Below are positions 1 to 62,356 of a stretch of 64,000 nucleotides of DNA, in pieces. This DNA comes from Undaria pinnatifida (lineage: Eukaryota > Sar > Phaeophyceae > Laminariales > Alariaceae). The notes under the pieces are model-generated. The model was not told the DNA's origin and did no database searches. It was given only the letters and a program-made list of their open reading frames with translations. Position numbers and translations under genes: made by a program. The DNA lies in the NCBI GenBank assembly GCA_012845835.1, contig JABAKD010000003.1, positions 805,984 through 869,983 on the forward strand. The letters run 5' to 3'. Position 1 is the stretch's first letter. Every line of letters starts with the position of its first letter.

Positions 1-130
1 TTTTTTTATCCCCTCCCCCCAAAAAAAGATATGTGCGCGGTTCTAGAGAGTCTAATAAGGTAAGGCGCTTCTTCCCCCCCCCCCCCCCCCCGTTTTGTTG
101 TGGTTTTCCGTTCTTGCTAATCTTCTCCAG

Positions 131-52383
<52,253 letters not shown>

Positions 52384-54940
52384 CGGCATAGGGGTTTTAG
52401 TGGAGGGGGCAAGAGATGCCTGTCTGTGCGCTGACTTTGGGGAGGGGGGGGGACCGATCCGGTTGTGTTTTGGGGGGCAAATCCGATTGTGTTTTTTCTT
52501 ACCATTTATTTACTGTTGTGTATGCTGATTTGAAGGCCTGCCTCGTCGTGGCAAAGTGTATTCGCGATACTAACATCGAATTACAGCGCGCTAGCGCGAG
52601 ATGATCCAGCACCAGTATTCTGTAAGGATTGTATATTTTCTCGAGGCGGTCCGACCTGCGCTGCCTTGCACGTGTAGATTTTTATGCAAGCGCAAATCCA
52701 ATTATATTTTCGCAGTATATGCAGTGCGGATCTCTCTGTAGTGCCGGTTGAATAGTGCCTATTGCCGGTAGTGCCGGTTAAATCGCTTGGCACGACTGGA
52801 ACCCGCTATGATAGTGCCAGTATCAGTATTGTACCCGGTAGTGCCGGTGTCCGGTATACTGCCAGTATTGCTGGCTGGCACGTACCGGAACTATAGGAAG
52901 ACCACCAATGCTGTACCCGGAATGGTATCTGATGGTTGTTGGCGATGGCTGTGGTCTGTTTGTCGGTATTTGGGTCGTGATACCCGGTGTTGTAGCTAGG
53001 TACGTACCCGTCTGTAAAGATTTCTCTCGAGTATCGAAGATACATGAGCAGCGAATATTGTACTTAATTTTGTACCTTCTTCCGAGCAAGATATTTGCAC
53101 CCTTTGCCTACGGCCAAGTCCCAAAAATATGTGAATTCAAGCAACATGAACATTAACATTCAGCTCGCGTCGGTGCATCGAAAATAGCGGTGGAGTCGTG
53201 GGAAATTCCAAGAGACATAAAAAAAAGGTGTTGGTGGGGCCTTGCGGCCGCCATGGACGGGCGCGCTTTTCGGGAAGAAGGGTGATTCGATGGCAATTTC
53301 GAAAACAACGAACTCGTGGAGGATTTGGTTTTTCTCGAAATCGATTTGTCAAGGTCGAAGAGCCTGAACGCTAAAAACACTATGCAGTTTTGCGTGATGT
53401 AGCCATGTGAGGTACCGACATCGCCCTTTTGGGACCAAGGTGAAGCGACCTGACAAGCGGGAGGCGTGGCATTTCTAACATTCTACGGGGAGCGTGCAGC
53501 AGTACGTGTATTATCATGTTGCGCGTGTGCCGCATATGGCCTGGCGTTGCGCTTTGTGTAGTCGGTGCTGTGTAATCGTCTTTTGTTCTCGATGTTGTTT
53601 CCCCCTCAATTGTTGAAGGATAAATGAAACGGCTGTGCCGTGGTTCGGAGGCGCATGTGCGGCAGCAAGTAGGCGGGAAGAAGCTTTGACATCGCTTTAG
53701 CTTTGTAGCACTGGGCCCAAAAATGCACGGGCTACGCCGATGCTGCAATGGCTAGAAGTGCAACTCTACTCGGATACGTAGCACAACTGAGAGAGTACCA
53801 GTATGGCCTGGTCGACGAGCGAGCGAAGCTGATGCGGGGTTAGAAGTGCCTCGTGCACTAGCCGTGTTTTGTCTGGCTGCGTGCTATGACGAACATTTGC
53901 GCCGTCGTCCTATATTTGCTGCCGCCGCAATCACTTCTCAGTTTTGCGGGGCAATCTCTTTCCCCTTTCTGTGAGTGTGTTTCCCCACTGCTGGAGTGTG
54001 TCTATCTTGAAAACCAAAAATCTTGTCCGATCGATTACCACTTGGGTACCAGGGTAATTGCCCGTTCGGTGTATGCTCCTTAGCCCCAATGCGAAGACCC
54101 GGTCATGTCAGTCCAGTCTGGTCTAGACATGACTCTTGCATTATGTTTTTGCGGTTGCAACTTCCAACACCCAAACACACCGACAGCACGATTCGCGCTT
54201 TCCAGTGCACCTCAACTCCGCCATGCGGACCTGACCCAAACACCCTCTCGGACAGGTTTTGGATTTCTCAGGAGTACTTTTTTTCTGCCGCCACATCATG
54301 CATCGCTAGATCAATAGGTACTCTTCTTTGATCTCACTTGTATCTTGCAACACGCATCGTTTATGTTTCTTGTTGCTGAAATTGGTGATTTCATACTATA
54401 CGACCGCCCAAGCCTAAATACCGGTAACTAAAAAAGCTGTACACTGGGAGGAGGAACAGTACGCCAATGTATGCTGTTGGCGCTGAATTAAAATATATGT
54501 CACGAATCGAATCCTTGTGCACCGAGGTCTGGCGTCAGGGTGAGGCATGCGAGGATATTCATGGCGAAGCGGACGAGAGTATCTAGCCTACTACTAGCAT
54601 TGTAAGGTCCACACACAGTAGGCTATATCTGTAGCACGCCTCAGGGAATCATAATGACTGACCTCCGAAGGACCGATACGACCGAGTTCAGAAGGCGCTT
54701 GTGAGTTCCTCGGAGAAAAAGAGCAAGTCCCTTGTGCAGGTGCTCAAGATGTGAAGCTTCCCAAGAAAGTAGTGTGAAAATGGTAACTTGATTGCTCATC
54801 CGATGGTTTATGAACGTGAACCCAAGGAATTGTGTCTGGGTGGGGCAGCCACACCCGACTAAGGGAGGGAACATAAATAGCGCGGCCCCTACTATCACAA
54901 AAACGCCAGTCATAGTAACTCTTGAAACTGTCACGGAACC
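52384..54940. other. Protease 3' flank and intergenic region
   Basis: Apart from the repeat copy at 52725-52905 I see no gene. No clear AATAAA follows the stop. Open frames up to 122 codons (for example 53380-53748 on the minus strand) show no domain or splice support. Confidence 0.5.
52725..52905. mobile_element. tatagtgccggt family copy
   Basis: ctctctgtagtgccggttga through accggaactatagg, 340 bp after the stop codon of the protease. Confidence 0.7.
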
Positions 54941-54957
54941 GTAACATCCCCCCTAGC
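54900..54957 (-). other. Candidate polypurine tract and 3' LTR start of the gypsy element
   Basis: On the minus strand gctagggggga (54957-54947) is followed by TGTTACGGTTCCGTGACAG, the usual look of a polypurine tract abutting a TGTTACG LTR. No matching 5' LTR is visible at 63.6-64 kb, so the LTR itself is unproven. Confidence 0.3.
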
Positions 54958-55873
54958 ATAATGCGATGACAAGAGCAATATGCTACAGCAATCCCGTGAC
55001 TGTATAGCCAAGGGTAAAGAGCCGCAAAGCTTTTTTCAACAAAAATATTGACCTCGAGGATAGGCTAACAAACCGGAAACACAGGAACCATAAGAGGAAA
55101 ATCCTCGATAAAAACCCTCACCCCTGCCTTTTCACTGCGTATTTGATCGCCTGGCCACTATTCGATGGCTAAAAGTCCGTATGTGAACGAAGTTAGCGTG
55201 CAGGGAAGCAGCACGTAACTCCAAGGGTCTGACCCATCTACTTTTTCTGAGTCTGCTCACATACATTATAATCCACTAACAAGATGCCACTTTGGTAAAT
55301 AAAATACTGCCAAAGCTCTAATGGCTAAATATATCCGAAACGTTGGACATAAGCAGGGTGCTGATGCCAGATATCAAAGAAATAAGAAAGCATTAGACTA
55401 GGCACCAGAAATCCTAAATATATCAAGTGGCCTGAAATCGAAGGACTACAACGTCACGTAGTATGCAGCCTTCTGAAAAACAACCACCTGTTCGCCTGTC
55501 AAAATCAAGCCCTATCCAACCACTGAATACAAACTCGTCACTGTTCAAGATACTTCATACCCACAGTATCTCGCACCCTTCATAAAGCGGGGCCAATCAA
55601 ATAAAATAATAATGAAAAAAAAAGGAATTCAACTCCAACATTTACACATAACCCAAGTACAACAGCGTTCACAACGTTGTCGCACTATTGTAAAATAACA
55701 GACATCTTGCTGCCCCATACTGTTCTACACCCGGCCGACCGGTGCACGGGTGATTCCCGTCTTAACCCACAACAAAACGGTATTACCCCCGACACCACTT
55801 CCCCCTCGTCAAGGTACTATCGTAAAACATTGGAGAAGGCAGGTCTTCGTCTCGTCGAGTCGGTAGTCGCTCT
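54958..55873 (-). other. Probable 3' untranslated part of the gypsy element
   Basis: AT-rich sequence between the last coding block and the candidate polypurine tract. No coding sequence is seen. Confidence 0.4.
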
Positions 55874-56122
55874 TCATTTCTGTAACTGCTCCAACTCGCG
55901 GCGGGTCAGCTCTTCCCAGTTCTGGTCGCTGTATCGCACTCGCCAGTAGCGGTCTCTGTAGTCGTACACCTGCCCTTGCAGTCTGAGACCACCGCCAAAG
56001 TCTTTCCAGATGGTGGAACCTATTGGAACAGGGTCAAGGCTTGACGGCGAGAGAGAGGGGTACGAGGCTTGGCTGAGACGGGAACTGAATCGCTCGCAGA
56101 TTGGGGGTTGTACAAATGCCAT
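55874..56122 (-). pseudogene. Tudor/chromo-barrel-like C-terminal block
   Basis: Reads STIWKDFGGGLRLQGQVYDY, then RDRYWRVRYSDQNWEELTRR and ELEQLQK. The pattern F..G....G.V..Y.....W.V.Y.D...EEL...EL resembles small beta-barrel domains at the end of some retrotransposon polyproteins. It overlaps the previous frame. Confidence 0.45.
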
Positions 56123-56404
56123 AGTGCAATAAAACCATCTAGCTGCAAGGGGGTGAAACTCTTGAGCATCTCATTCTCAGACAACCAGCTCGACTCTACC
56201 CCATCATTTGACCTCCCCTTATATTCCCACCTAGCGACACCGGATGGGGATTTTGTTCGGCGACAACTAACAAGAGAGTCAAAATGCGAAGAGTTCACGC
56301 TTCCAACGCCCTTCTGAAACCGGAACCCCAAGCATACTACGCAAACTCGCCAGCTAGTGAATGTCTGAGAGAAAGAGGTCGGAGGTAGTATGGCTTTACG
56401 TCTG
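56020..56404 (-). pseudogene. Chromodomain-like region after integrase
   Basis: Contains FDSLVSCRRTKSPSGVARWE, then YKGRSNDGVESSWLSENEML, a loose fit to the chromodomain pattern (VKW.GY....TWEP...L). It is in frame with integrase if a 77-nt intron (56405-56481; gtaagt...cccacag) is removed. Otherwise it is a separate frame. Confidence 0.5.
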
Positions 56405-56481
56405 CTGTGGGCACATTTCGGGTGCGTTGTTTTCTACCACGCATCGTTACTTGCATGCTAAGGCCTGTCTGTAATACTTAC

Positions 56482-57230
56482 GTGACTCTCCAAGGGACTG
56501 TGTAGTGGTCGTGTTGAAATTTCCGACCCCTGTTGTCGCGATGCCTGCTGCTCTCGGACTCGCGCACCAGCACCAGGCTTCCTTTCTCACGAGCGACTCC
56601 GGCTGAGGGCCTTGAAATGGAAGCGTTGGCGCGGGCCCTCGCGGTTACCCTCACTTTGTGCTGCTTCTCGAGCGCGAGATGGACTTCTCGGAGGTTCTGT
56701 TTGCGTCGCTCCACGAAGCTGTCTAGGCCACCGCTCTGTTCTGTCTCCGCTGACAAGGGTACCAAGGAATCTAAAGAGGTGCGGGGTTTACGGCCAAACA
56801 GCAGCTCGAAAGGGGTCATGTTCGAGGGGAGGGCGACATCTGGCAAAGTGCGTTTGATCCAAATTGCTGGTGACACGTATTCGTCCCACCTCTCTGGCCA
56901 CAAGCGACATAACTTTGCTAAAAGCTCTTGCAACCAACCTCCCAACCTTTCGACAGCTCCTTGACCACGTGGGTGATCTGCTGGGCCGAACACTATGTCT
57001 GCGTGCAGCCAACGGCATAGGTGTGTCACTACTTCCGCTCCGAACTCTTTGCCACCATCACAACGGATCACGCGAGGTACCCCGAAAGTCAGACACAACT
57101 CGGTCAGGACCCGTGCCACGCCTACTGCCTGCTTCGTTTCTAGAGGGACTCCAAATGGGAACTTAGAGGCTCGATCTACTACAAGTAGAACATACTTGTT
57201 GCCGGAAAGAGACGGTGTGTCTATTTTAAA
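56482..57230 (-). pseudogene. Integrase catalytic core
   Basis: Continues in the -1 frame with IDTPSLSGNKYVLLVVDRAS, VIRCDGGKEFGAEVVTHLC (second Asp) and ADHPRGQGAVERLGGWLQEL (Glu), completing the DDE triad. A C-terminal part with basic residues and HDHYTVPWRV follows. TTTAAAA at the frame change could be a slippery site or a one-base deletion in an A-run. It ends at a stop overlapping cac/gtaagt. Confidence 0.9.
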
Positions 57231-58425
57231 ATATCCATCTGCAGTTCCTCCCACGGTTCTAGCGGGCGTCCGGGCAACAACGCGATACGTCTGCTGTTCG
57301 GTCTCTTGCGTCTCCGGCACCCGCACGATAACACGTATTGTCGAGTGTCGCGAGTGACCGTAGGCCAGTGAAAGTGATCCCTTACCAAGGCCAAAGTGGC
57401 TCCTACTCCCGCATGCTCGTGTAGAGTGTGCACCAAAGCGAGTACATCGGATATCATGGATTCGGGTATGGCTGGCAGCTTCCTGCCTTGTTCGTCGGTA
57501 TACCGAACTACCTCCTCGTCGTCTAAACCATAACTGGTCGTGTCAACTCCCCCTTCGCCTGCACCACTATCACACAAACTCTTGCGAATCTGGCCCAAAT
57601 GGGTGTCGTCCTGTTGTCGTCGCGCGAGGGTTGCGGGATTGGTGAGAACTCGCACCGCCCGGTGGATGGCCGGTGTCTCCATAACTTGGTGAGCTTCCGA
57701 CGAGCGAGGGACCTCCCCCCCTGCTGAAAGCACCTCCCCAAGATCGTCGCTGAGATCGCTACTGCTGGTGTGGGCCGGAGGTGGAAGGGTCTCCGAGGGC
57801 GATGGCGGAGGCGGGGGTGGCTCGACCGGCGCTAGTGTGCCGGGGTGGCTATTATCCGGGTTCCCCAATTGCTCCATGGGGGGCAGCTGGGCGTCGCCGA
57901 GTGGACGTAGCCGCACCGAAGGGGTACGAGCTCGACTTCCCCGGCGCAGCGTAACAGAGTCTGCATCGAGCACCGCACACGTCGCAAAAGGTAGGGCTCG
58001 TAGGGCAAGGAGACGCGTGTCGTCAGCATCATAGGCAGGCGGTGCAGGCGATAGCTCTGAAAGGGGATCGCCGCTGTCCGTCCCCGCCCCACCTACAGCG
58101 TCGATCTCTGCTAACCAAACCCCATCTAGACTCGGCCCACGGGGCCCTTGGAAATCGGATGGTTCTCCTGAAGTGAAATCATCGGGGAAGGAATCATCTA
58201 CATCGGCTGGGGTGTCTTTAGCATGTGGCAGCCGTGACAAGGCATCTGGTACTACGTGTTGCACGCCCGCTCGCCATTCCAGTAGCATATCGTATTCCGC
58301 GAGCCTGAATGCCCATCTATGCAACTTAGGGCACAGCTCGCGACTTCGAAACAGCCAGGTTATCGCAGAGCAGTCGGTCACAACCTTGAACTGCCTACCA
58401 GCTAAATAGGGTCGAAAGTGATCTA
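57221..58425 (-). pseudogene. RNase H end and integrase zinc-binding domain
   Basis: Starts HFRPYLAGRQFKVVTDCSAI, then LHRWAFRLAEYDMLLEW and VVPDALSRLP (RNase H end). A 180-residue low-complexity linker follows, then VHTLHEHAGVGATLALVRDH, HWPTVTRDTRQYVLSCGC, an HHCC-type integrase finger (C-x-C instead of C-x2-C). It ends at PWEELQMDILK plus TAG. The Asp of QMD is the first catalytic residue of the integrase core. Confidence 0.88.
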
Positions 58426-58658
58426 TTTTTTTTTTTTTTTTTTTTTTTCATCCTCCGGCGGATGGGGAAAAATAAAGCTTTAGCTCACCACACTTCCGCG
58501 TATTTTCATACGCGTCGTGTGTCGATTTAACTCAGTTGCTTTTGCAGCCCAACGCTAGCTGGCGCACCCTTCGAGTCCCATTGTAGGTATAGCGTAAGCT
58601 GTCCCTATCATTGGTCCCCGTTACAACCCCGGCAGCGCAGGCTGCCGTTGTATATGGG
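58426..58658 (-). mobile_element. SINE-B inserted in the RNase H coding region
   Basis: About 233 bp with a 22-base T-run (A tail on the minus strand), bounded by a 13-bp target duplication AAAGTGATCTATT at 58415-58427 and 58660-58672. Without the insert the RNase H frame would run through the site. Related copies are at 1086, 7988 and 31937. Confidence 0.92.
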
Positions 58659-58672
58659 AAAAGTGATCTATT

Positions 58673-59698
58673 GCCCACAGCACTCCCATACATTCCCGTT
58701 CTGTGGGACCTCTGCGAGCATCCGTGCGGGAGCCGGTGGCTAGCAAAAGCAATCACGCGAGATACCCCATCAATGGTCTGCATCAGAACTGCCCCAGCAC
58801 CTACGGTGCTAGCATCGGTATGTAATTCAAACGTGTTGTCGAGATCCGGGAAGGCGAGCACGGTAGGTGAAGCTAGCGTTGACCGCAACGATTGAAACGC
58901 CTGCTCCTCCTCAACCCCCCAAACAATGCGGTTTTTGCGCGCGCGTTTTGATGCGAAGTCCTTATTGCGGAGGATGTCGGTGAGCGGGGTGGCAGTTAGA
59001 CTATAGTTGGGCACAAACTGTCGCAAGTAGCCCGTCAGACCTAGGAAAGTACGGAGTTCTTCGACTGTCTGGGGGCGAGGCATGCTTGCAATGGCTTCCA
59101 ACTTGGTCGGGGCGGGGTGTAGGCCGGTGCTATCGATGATCATGCCAAGGAACTCTTGTGAGGAGGACCCAAAAATACACTTGGCAAAGTTGACTGACAG
59201 TCCTGCCGCTAAAAGACGCGTCAGGACTAGCGTGAGTGTGGCCAAATGCTCCTCCCAGGTGGTGCTCGCTATTAGAATGTCGTCGAGCCAACTGAATACT
59301 CCCTCAAGGTACCCCAACGCTGACTTAACTCTGCGCGTGGAAGCCGAAGGCAGTACTGTCAAGCCAAACCCTGCCCTGGTGAATTCGTACAGCAACCCGT
59401 CTGCATCTCTGAAAGCGGTTTTGTAGCGGTCTTTCTCTGCTATCTCGATTTGGTGAAATCCTGAAGCGAGGTCTAACTGGGTGAAATATCGTTTGCCTTT
59501 CAATCCATCGAAAATGGTCTGCATATCCCCAAGACCTCCACTGTCGGACACTAATAGCTTGTTCAGTACTCGCCAGTCAATGCAAAGCCTAAGAGTTCCG
59601 TCTTTCTTCCGCACACACAAGCACTGCGCTGCCCACGGGGATACTGAAGGGCGAATTATTCCTCGGTCCAGCAATTTCTGGATCTCTGCTCTAATCAT
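58673..59698 (-). pseudogene. Reverse transcriptase palm and RNase H start
   Basis: Contains the RT motifs up to YEFTRAGFGLTVLPSASTRR and the catalytic FSWLDDILIAST (WLDD in place of the common YLDD/YVDD). The thumb region (FAKCIFG, EFLGMIIDSTGLHP, LRTFLGLTGYLRQFVPNYS) follows, then RNase H start ELHTDASTVGAGAVLMQ and IAFASHRL. A one-base frameshift near 58727 separates this from ERECMGVLWAIDHF, just before the SINE. Confidence 0.92.
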
Positions 59699-60414
59699 AC
59701 GCCTTTCTTCCGGGGAAAACCGCCGTTGTTTGGCTGCGAAGGTCTGAAAGCGGTTTTGTAGCGGTCTTTCTCTGCTATCTCGATTTGGTGAAATCCTGAA
59801 GCGAGGTCTAACTGGGTGAAATATCGTTTGCCTTTCAATCCATCGAAAATGGTCTGCATATCCCCAAGACCTCCACTGTCGGACACTAATAGCTTGTTCA
59901 GTTCTCGCCAGTCAATGCAAAGCCTAAGAGTTCCGTCTTTCTTCCGCACACACAAGCACTGCGCTGCCCACGGGGATACTGAAGGGCGAATTATTCCTCG
60001 GTCCAGCAATTTCTGGATCTCTGCTCTAATCATACGCCTTTCTTCCGGAGAAAACCGCCGTTGTTTGGCTGCGAAGGTCTGAAAGCGGTTTTGTAGCGGT
60101 CTTTCTCTGCTATCTCGATTTGGTGAAATCCTGAAGCGAGGTCTAACTGGGTGAAATATCGTTTGCCTTTCAATCCATCGAAAATGGTCTGCATATCCCC
60201 AAGACCTCCACTGTCGGACACTAATAGCTTGTTCAGTACTCGCCAGTCAATGCAAAGCCTAAGAGTTCCGTCTTTCTTCCGCACACACAAGCACTGCGCT
60301 GCCCACGGGGATACTGAAGGGCGAATTATTCCTCGGTCCAGCAATTTCTGGATCTCTGCTCTAATCATACGCCTTTCTTCCGGGGAAAACCGCCGTTGTT
60401 TGGCTGCGAAGGGG
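59410..60414 (-). repeat. 335-bp RT segment in three tandem copies
   Basis: The segment from the F-A-A-K-Q region to YKTAFR is repeated at about 59410-59744, 59745-60079 and 60080-60414. Copies are about 99% identical. The middle copy differs at two positions noticed (near 59904 and 60048). Since 335 is not a multiple of three, each junction shifts the frame. Confidence 0.93.
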
Positions 60415-60728
60415 GTGCAGGATTCGTTGATCAACGGAAGTTCAAGCTCACCATCTATGCAGGCCGGTACTCGCTTGGGGTCGATGGGGAAGAGACCGTC
60501 CTCGATAAAAGTTTCGAGCAGGCGACTGAGCTGTTGCTTCTGTATGGATCCCAGCGTCCCCAAGTTGGCGTCCGATGCCTGTACCTTGGTGAGTGGTTCC
60601 GTCCTGCCTGTATTCGAGGCACCCGACATGTCGAGGGCTCGCAAGGGAAGCGGCGGATCAACACTGGCGGGCGAGTCATCGAATAAAGACTCGAACCGTG
60701 CGGGGTCGCGTACGTTTAGAGCAATCAT
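60030..60728 (-). pseudogene. Reverse transcriptase N-terminal part
   Basis: Contains FAAKQRRFSPEERRMIRAEI, IIRPSVSPWAAQCLCVRKKD, RLCIDWRVLNK and RYFTQLDLASGFHQIEI, the first RT motifs of gypsy elements (finger and palm start). Same frame as the protease apart from the TGA. The frame is lost at the junction to the next tandem copy. Confidence 0.9.
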
Positions 60729-61592
60729 TCAAGCTATCACGCGGTTACCCTCTACTGCAGCAGTCTGTTTAGCGCGGTTTACTACTTTGCAGTACACCGG
60801 AGACCCCGGCAACCACCACAACACTGCTCGAGCGACCCCTACCTGTGCTCCCTTCTCTAGATCGAACCGTTCTGTAGGTAGCATTAGTACAAGCTGTCGA
60901 TCTTGCGGTTGGGGGCCTACAGCCGCAGTTTCTACCGCGATGCTGGTGAAACCTGGAACTGTGGTGGCAGCTGCGACCTGCCTAATGTCCCACTCTAACG
61001 TGCTCTCATCCTCCCAAGCAATGTGGTGATAGCTGGGGCGAACTGCGGGCAAGATAGCTGGAGCAGGAGGCAAAGGGAGCGGCGCCTCGGGCGGAGGAGT
61101 TAGCATACAAAACCGATCTCGTTCTTTGCGGAGGGGATTTGGGTGAGGCGAAGTGTCTAGGGCGGCGGTGTGAAACGGCACCCAAGGTGCTGAGGGCACG
61201 GGTCTAAAGCCTTTGTCAGGTGCGAACTCCAGGGTGCTGCGGTTTCGTCCAAAGTAATCTGCTCCAGAAATGAAACCGTAGGGTAGGTCTTCCACGACGC
61301 GTACCACAACATCGCGAACCCGAGAATCGGATTCCAACAGCACCGGCACTACTGCCGACCCTAAAATACGCATGGGAGGAGTCTCGCTGTCAGAGGGGTT
61401 CGCGACATCGAGAAAACCTGTACTACCTGTATCTATTTTACGTCGCAAAAGCTTCCGGAGGCCGCGCCACAAAGCCAACGACATGTAGCTACCACCTCCC
61501 GCACCTGCATCCAGCAGGATCTCCACCGGCCATGGACGCCGTCGCCGATGGCGATGCCAAATCTGACCCCGTACCCACAACTGGTCTCTCAC
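60729..61592 (-). pseudogene. Retroviral-type aspartic protease region
   Basis: Contains VEILLDAGAGGGSYMSLALW. The position and flanks match the D-[ST]-G-A active site, but the second residue is Ala. Later blocks VPVLLE, VRVVEDLPYGFISGADYF and LEFAPDKG fit the flap and C-terminal part (LP...ILG.DFL). A Pro-rich linker follows. It ends at an in-frame TGA directly followed by ATG of the RT block. Confidence 0.75.
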
Positions 61593-61894
61593 CCGTTCCT
61601 GACGTGCTGCCCTAGGTGCTGCGGCGGCGAGGTCATGTACGTTCCCCAGGTTCTCCTTACCCGGGGCGCACCCTCGATATGCTCGTGTTGGTCGATGGAT
61701 GCGGCTTGGCCGTCGTCGTCAGCGCCGGCCGACTCTGTCTCGTCGGCTGCCTCCTCCAGGATCAGGCCAAGCTCAGCAGCCGTGTTGCACTGGGTTTCGG
61801 TCATCGCGGCCAAGCGACGGCGGGGGTTGGAGTTGCCAGGTCGGCGAGATGATGCCACATCCTTGTAGAAGGCTGCCGGAAACGGCTCATGCTG
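61589..61894 (-). pseudogene. Gag C-terminal acidic region beyond the TAG
   Basis: Same frame as the zinc finger. Reads SRRPGNSNPRRRLAAMTETQ and then an acidic stretch (LILEEAADETESAGADDDG). It ends at TGA (61589-61591), overlapping the start of the protease frame by four bases. Confidence 0.6.
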
Positions 61895-62242
61895 CTACTG
61901 GCAGCTGCCGGGGCGGCGGCAATTGCCTGAGAAAGCGTGTGCGAAGCACACCTTCTGCGTCCTAAGATAGTCGAGGATGTTCCCCCGGGCGGCCGTCGTC
62001 GGGGGTCGCGTCCCGGCAGCAGCTTGCGCTGTCGGTGTGGCGTCCGCGCGTTGGGTCGAGGCCGCCGTTCGTGGTTTCTCGAAGGGAACGCCGTGCTGAC
62101 CCGGAGCGGTGGCAGTCTGATTTTGGAATGCGGCGACGATGGGTTGACCTATGGATGGCTGTGATTCTTGCCAAAGGGTTGGGGCTAGGGCGGCAAGGGG
62201 TTTAGCTGGGGGGGGGGGGCAGCACCGGCGCAAGTGTGCCAA
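61895..62242 (-). pseudogene. Nucleocapsid linker with CCCH-like zinc finger, ends in TAG
   Basis: Pro/Ala-rich linker, then VCFAHAFSGNCRRPGSCQ: cysteines spaced C-x7-C-x5-C. The TAG (61895-61897) comes right after CQ, and the following codons QH would complete a C-x3-H knuckle. The frame stays open beyond the stop to 61589. A C-run at about 62205-62218 probably caused the frame change from gag. Confidence 0.65.
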
Positions 62243-62356
62243 TGCCCGGGTTCGCCAAGGCAGCTACGTTAAGAGCAGCAAGAGCCCCGGCGGGCGAGGA
62301 GAACATGTGTCTTACTCCCGTCATGGTGAAGAGTCTGTCCGGCCCGGCGTGCTTGG

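Noticed and set aside
53380-53748. 122-codon minus-strand gene after the protease
   Set aside because: No start context, domain or splice support. The composition looks random.
60151-61029. 292-codon + strand frame opposite RT and protease
   Set aside because: Antisense shadow of the retrotransposon coding strand.
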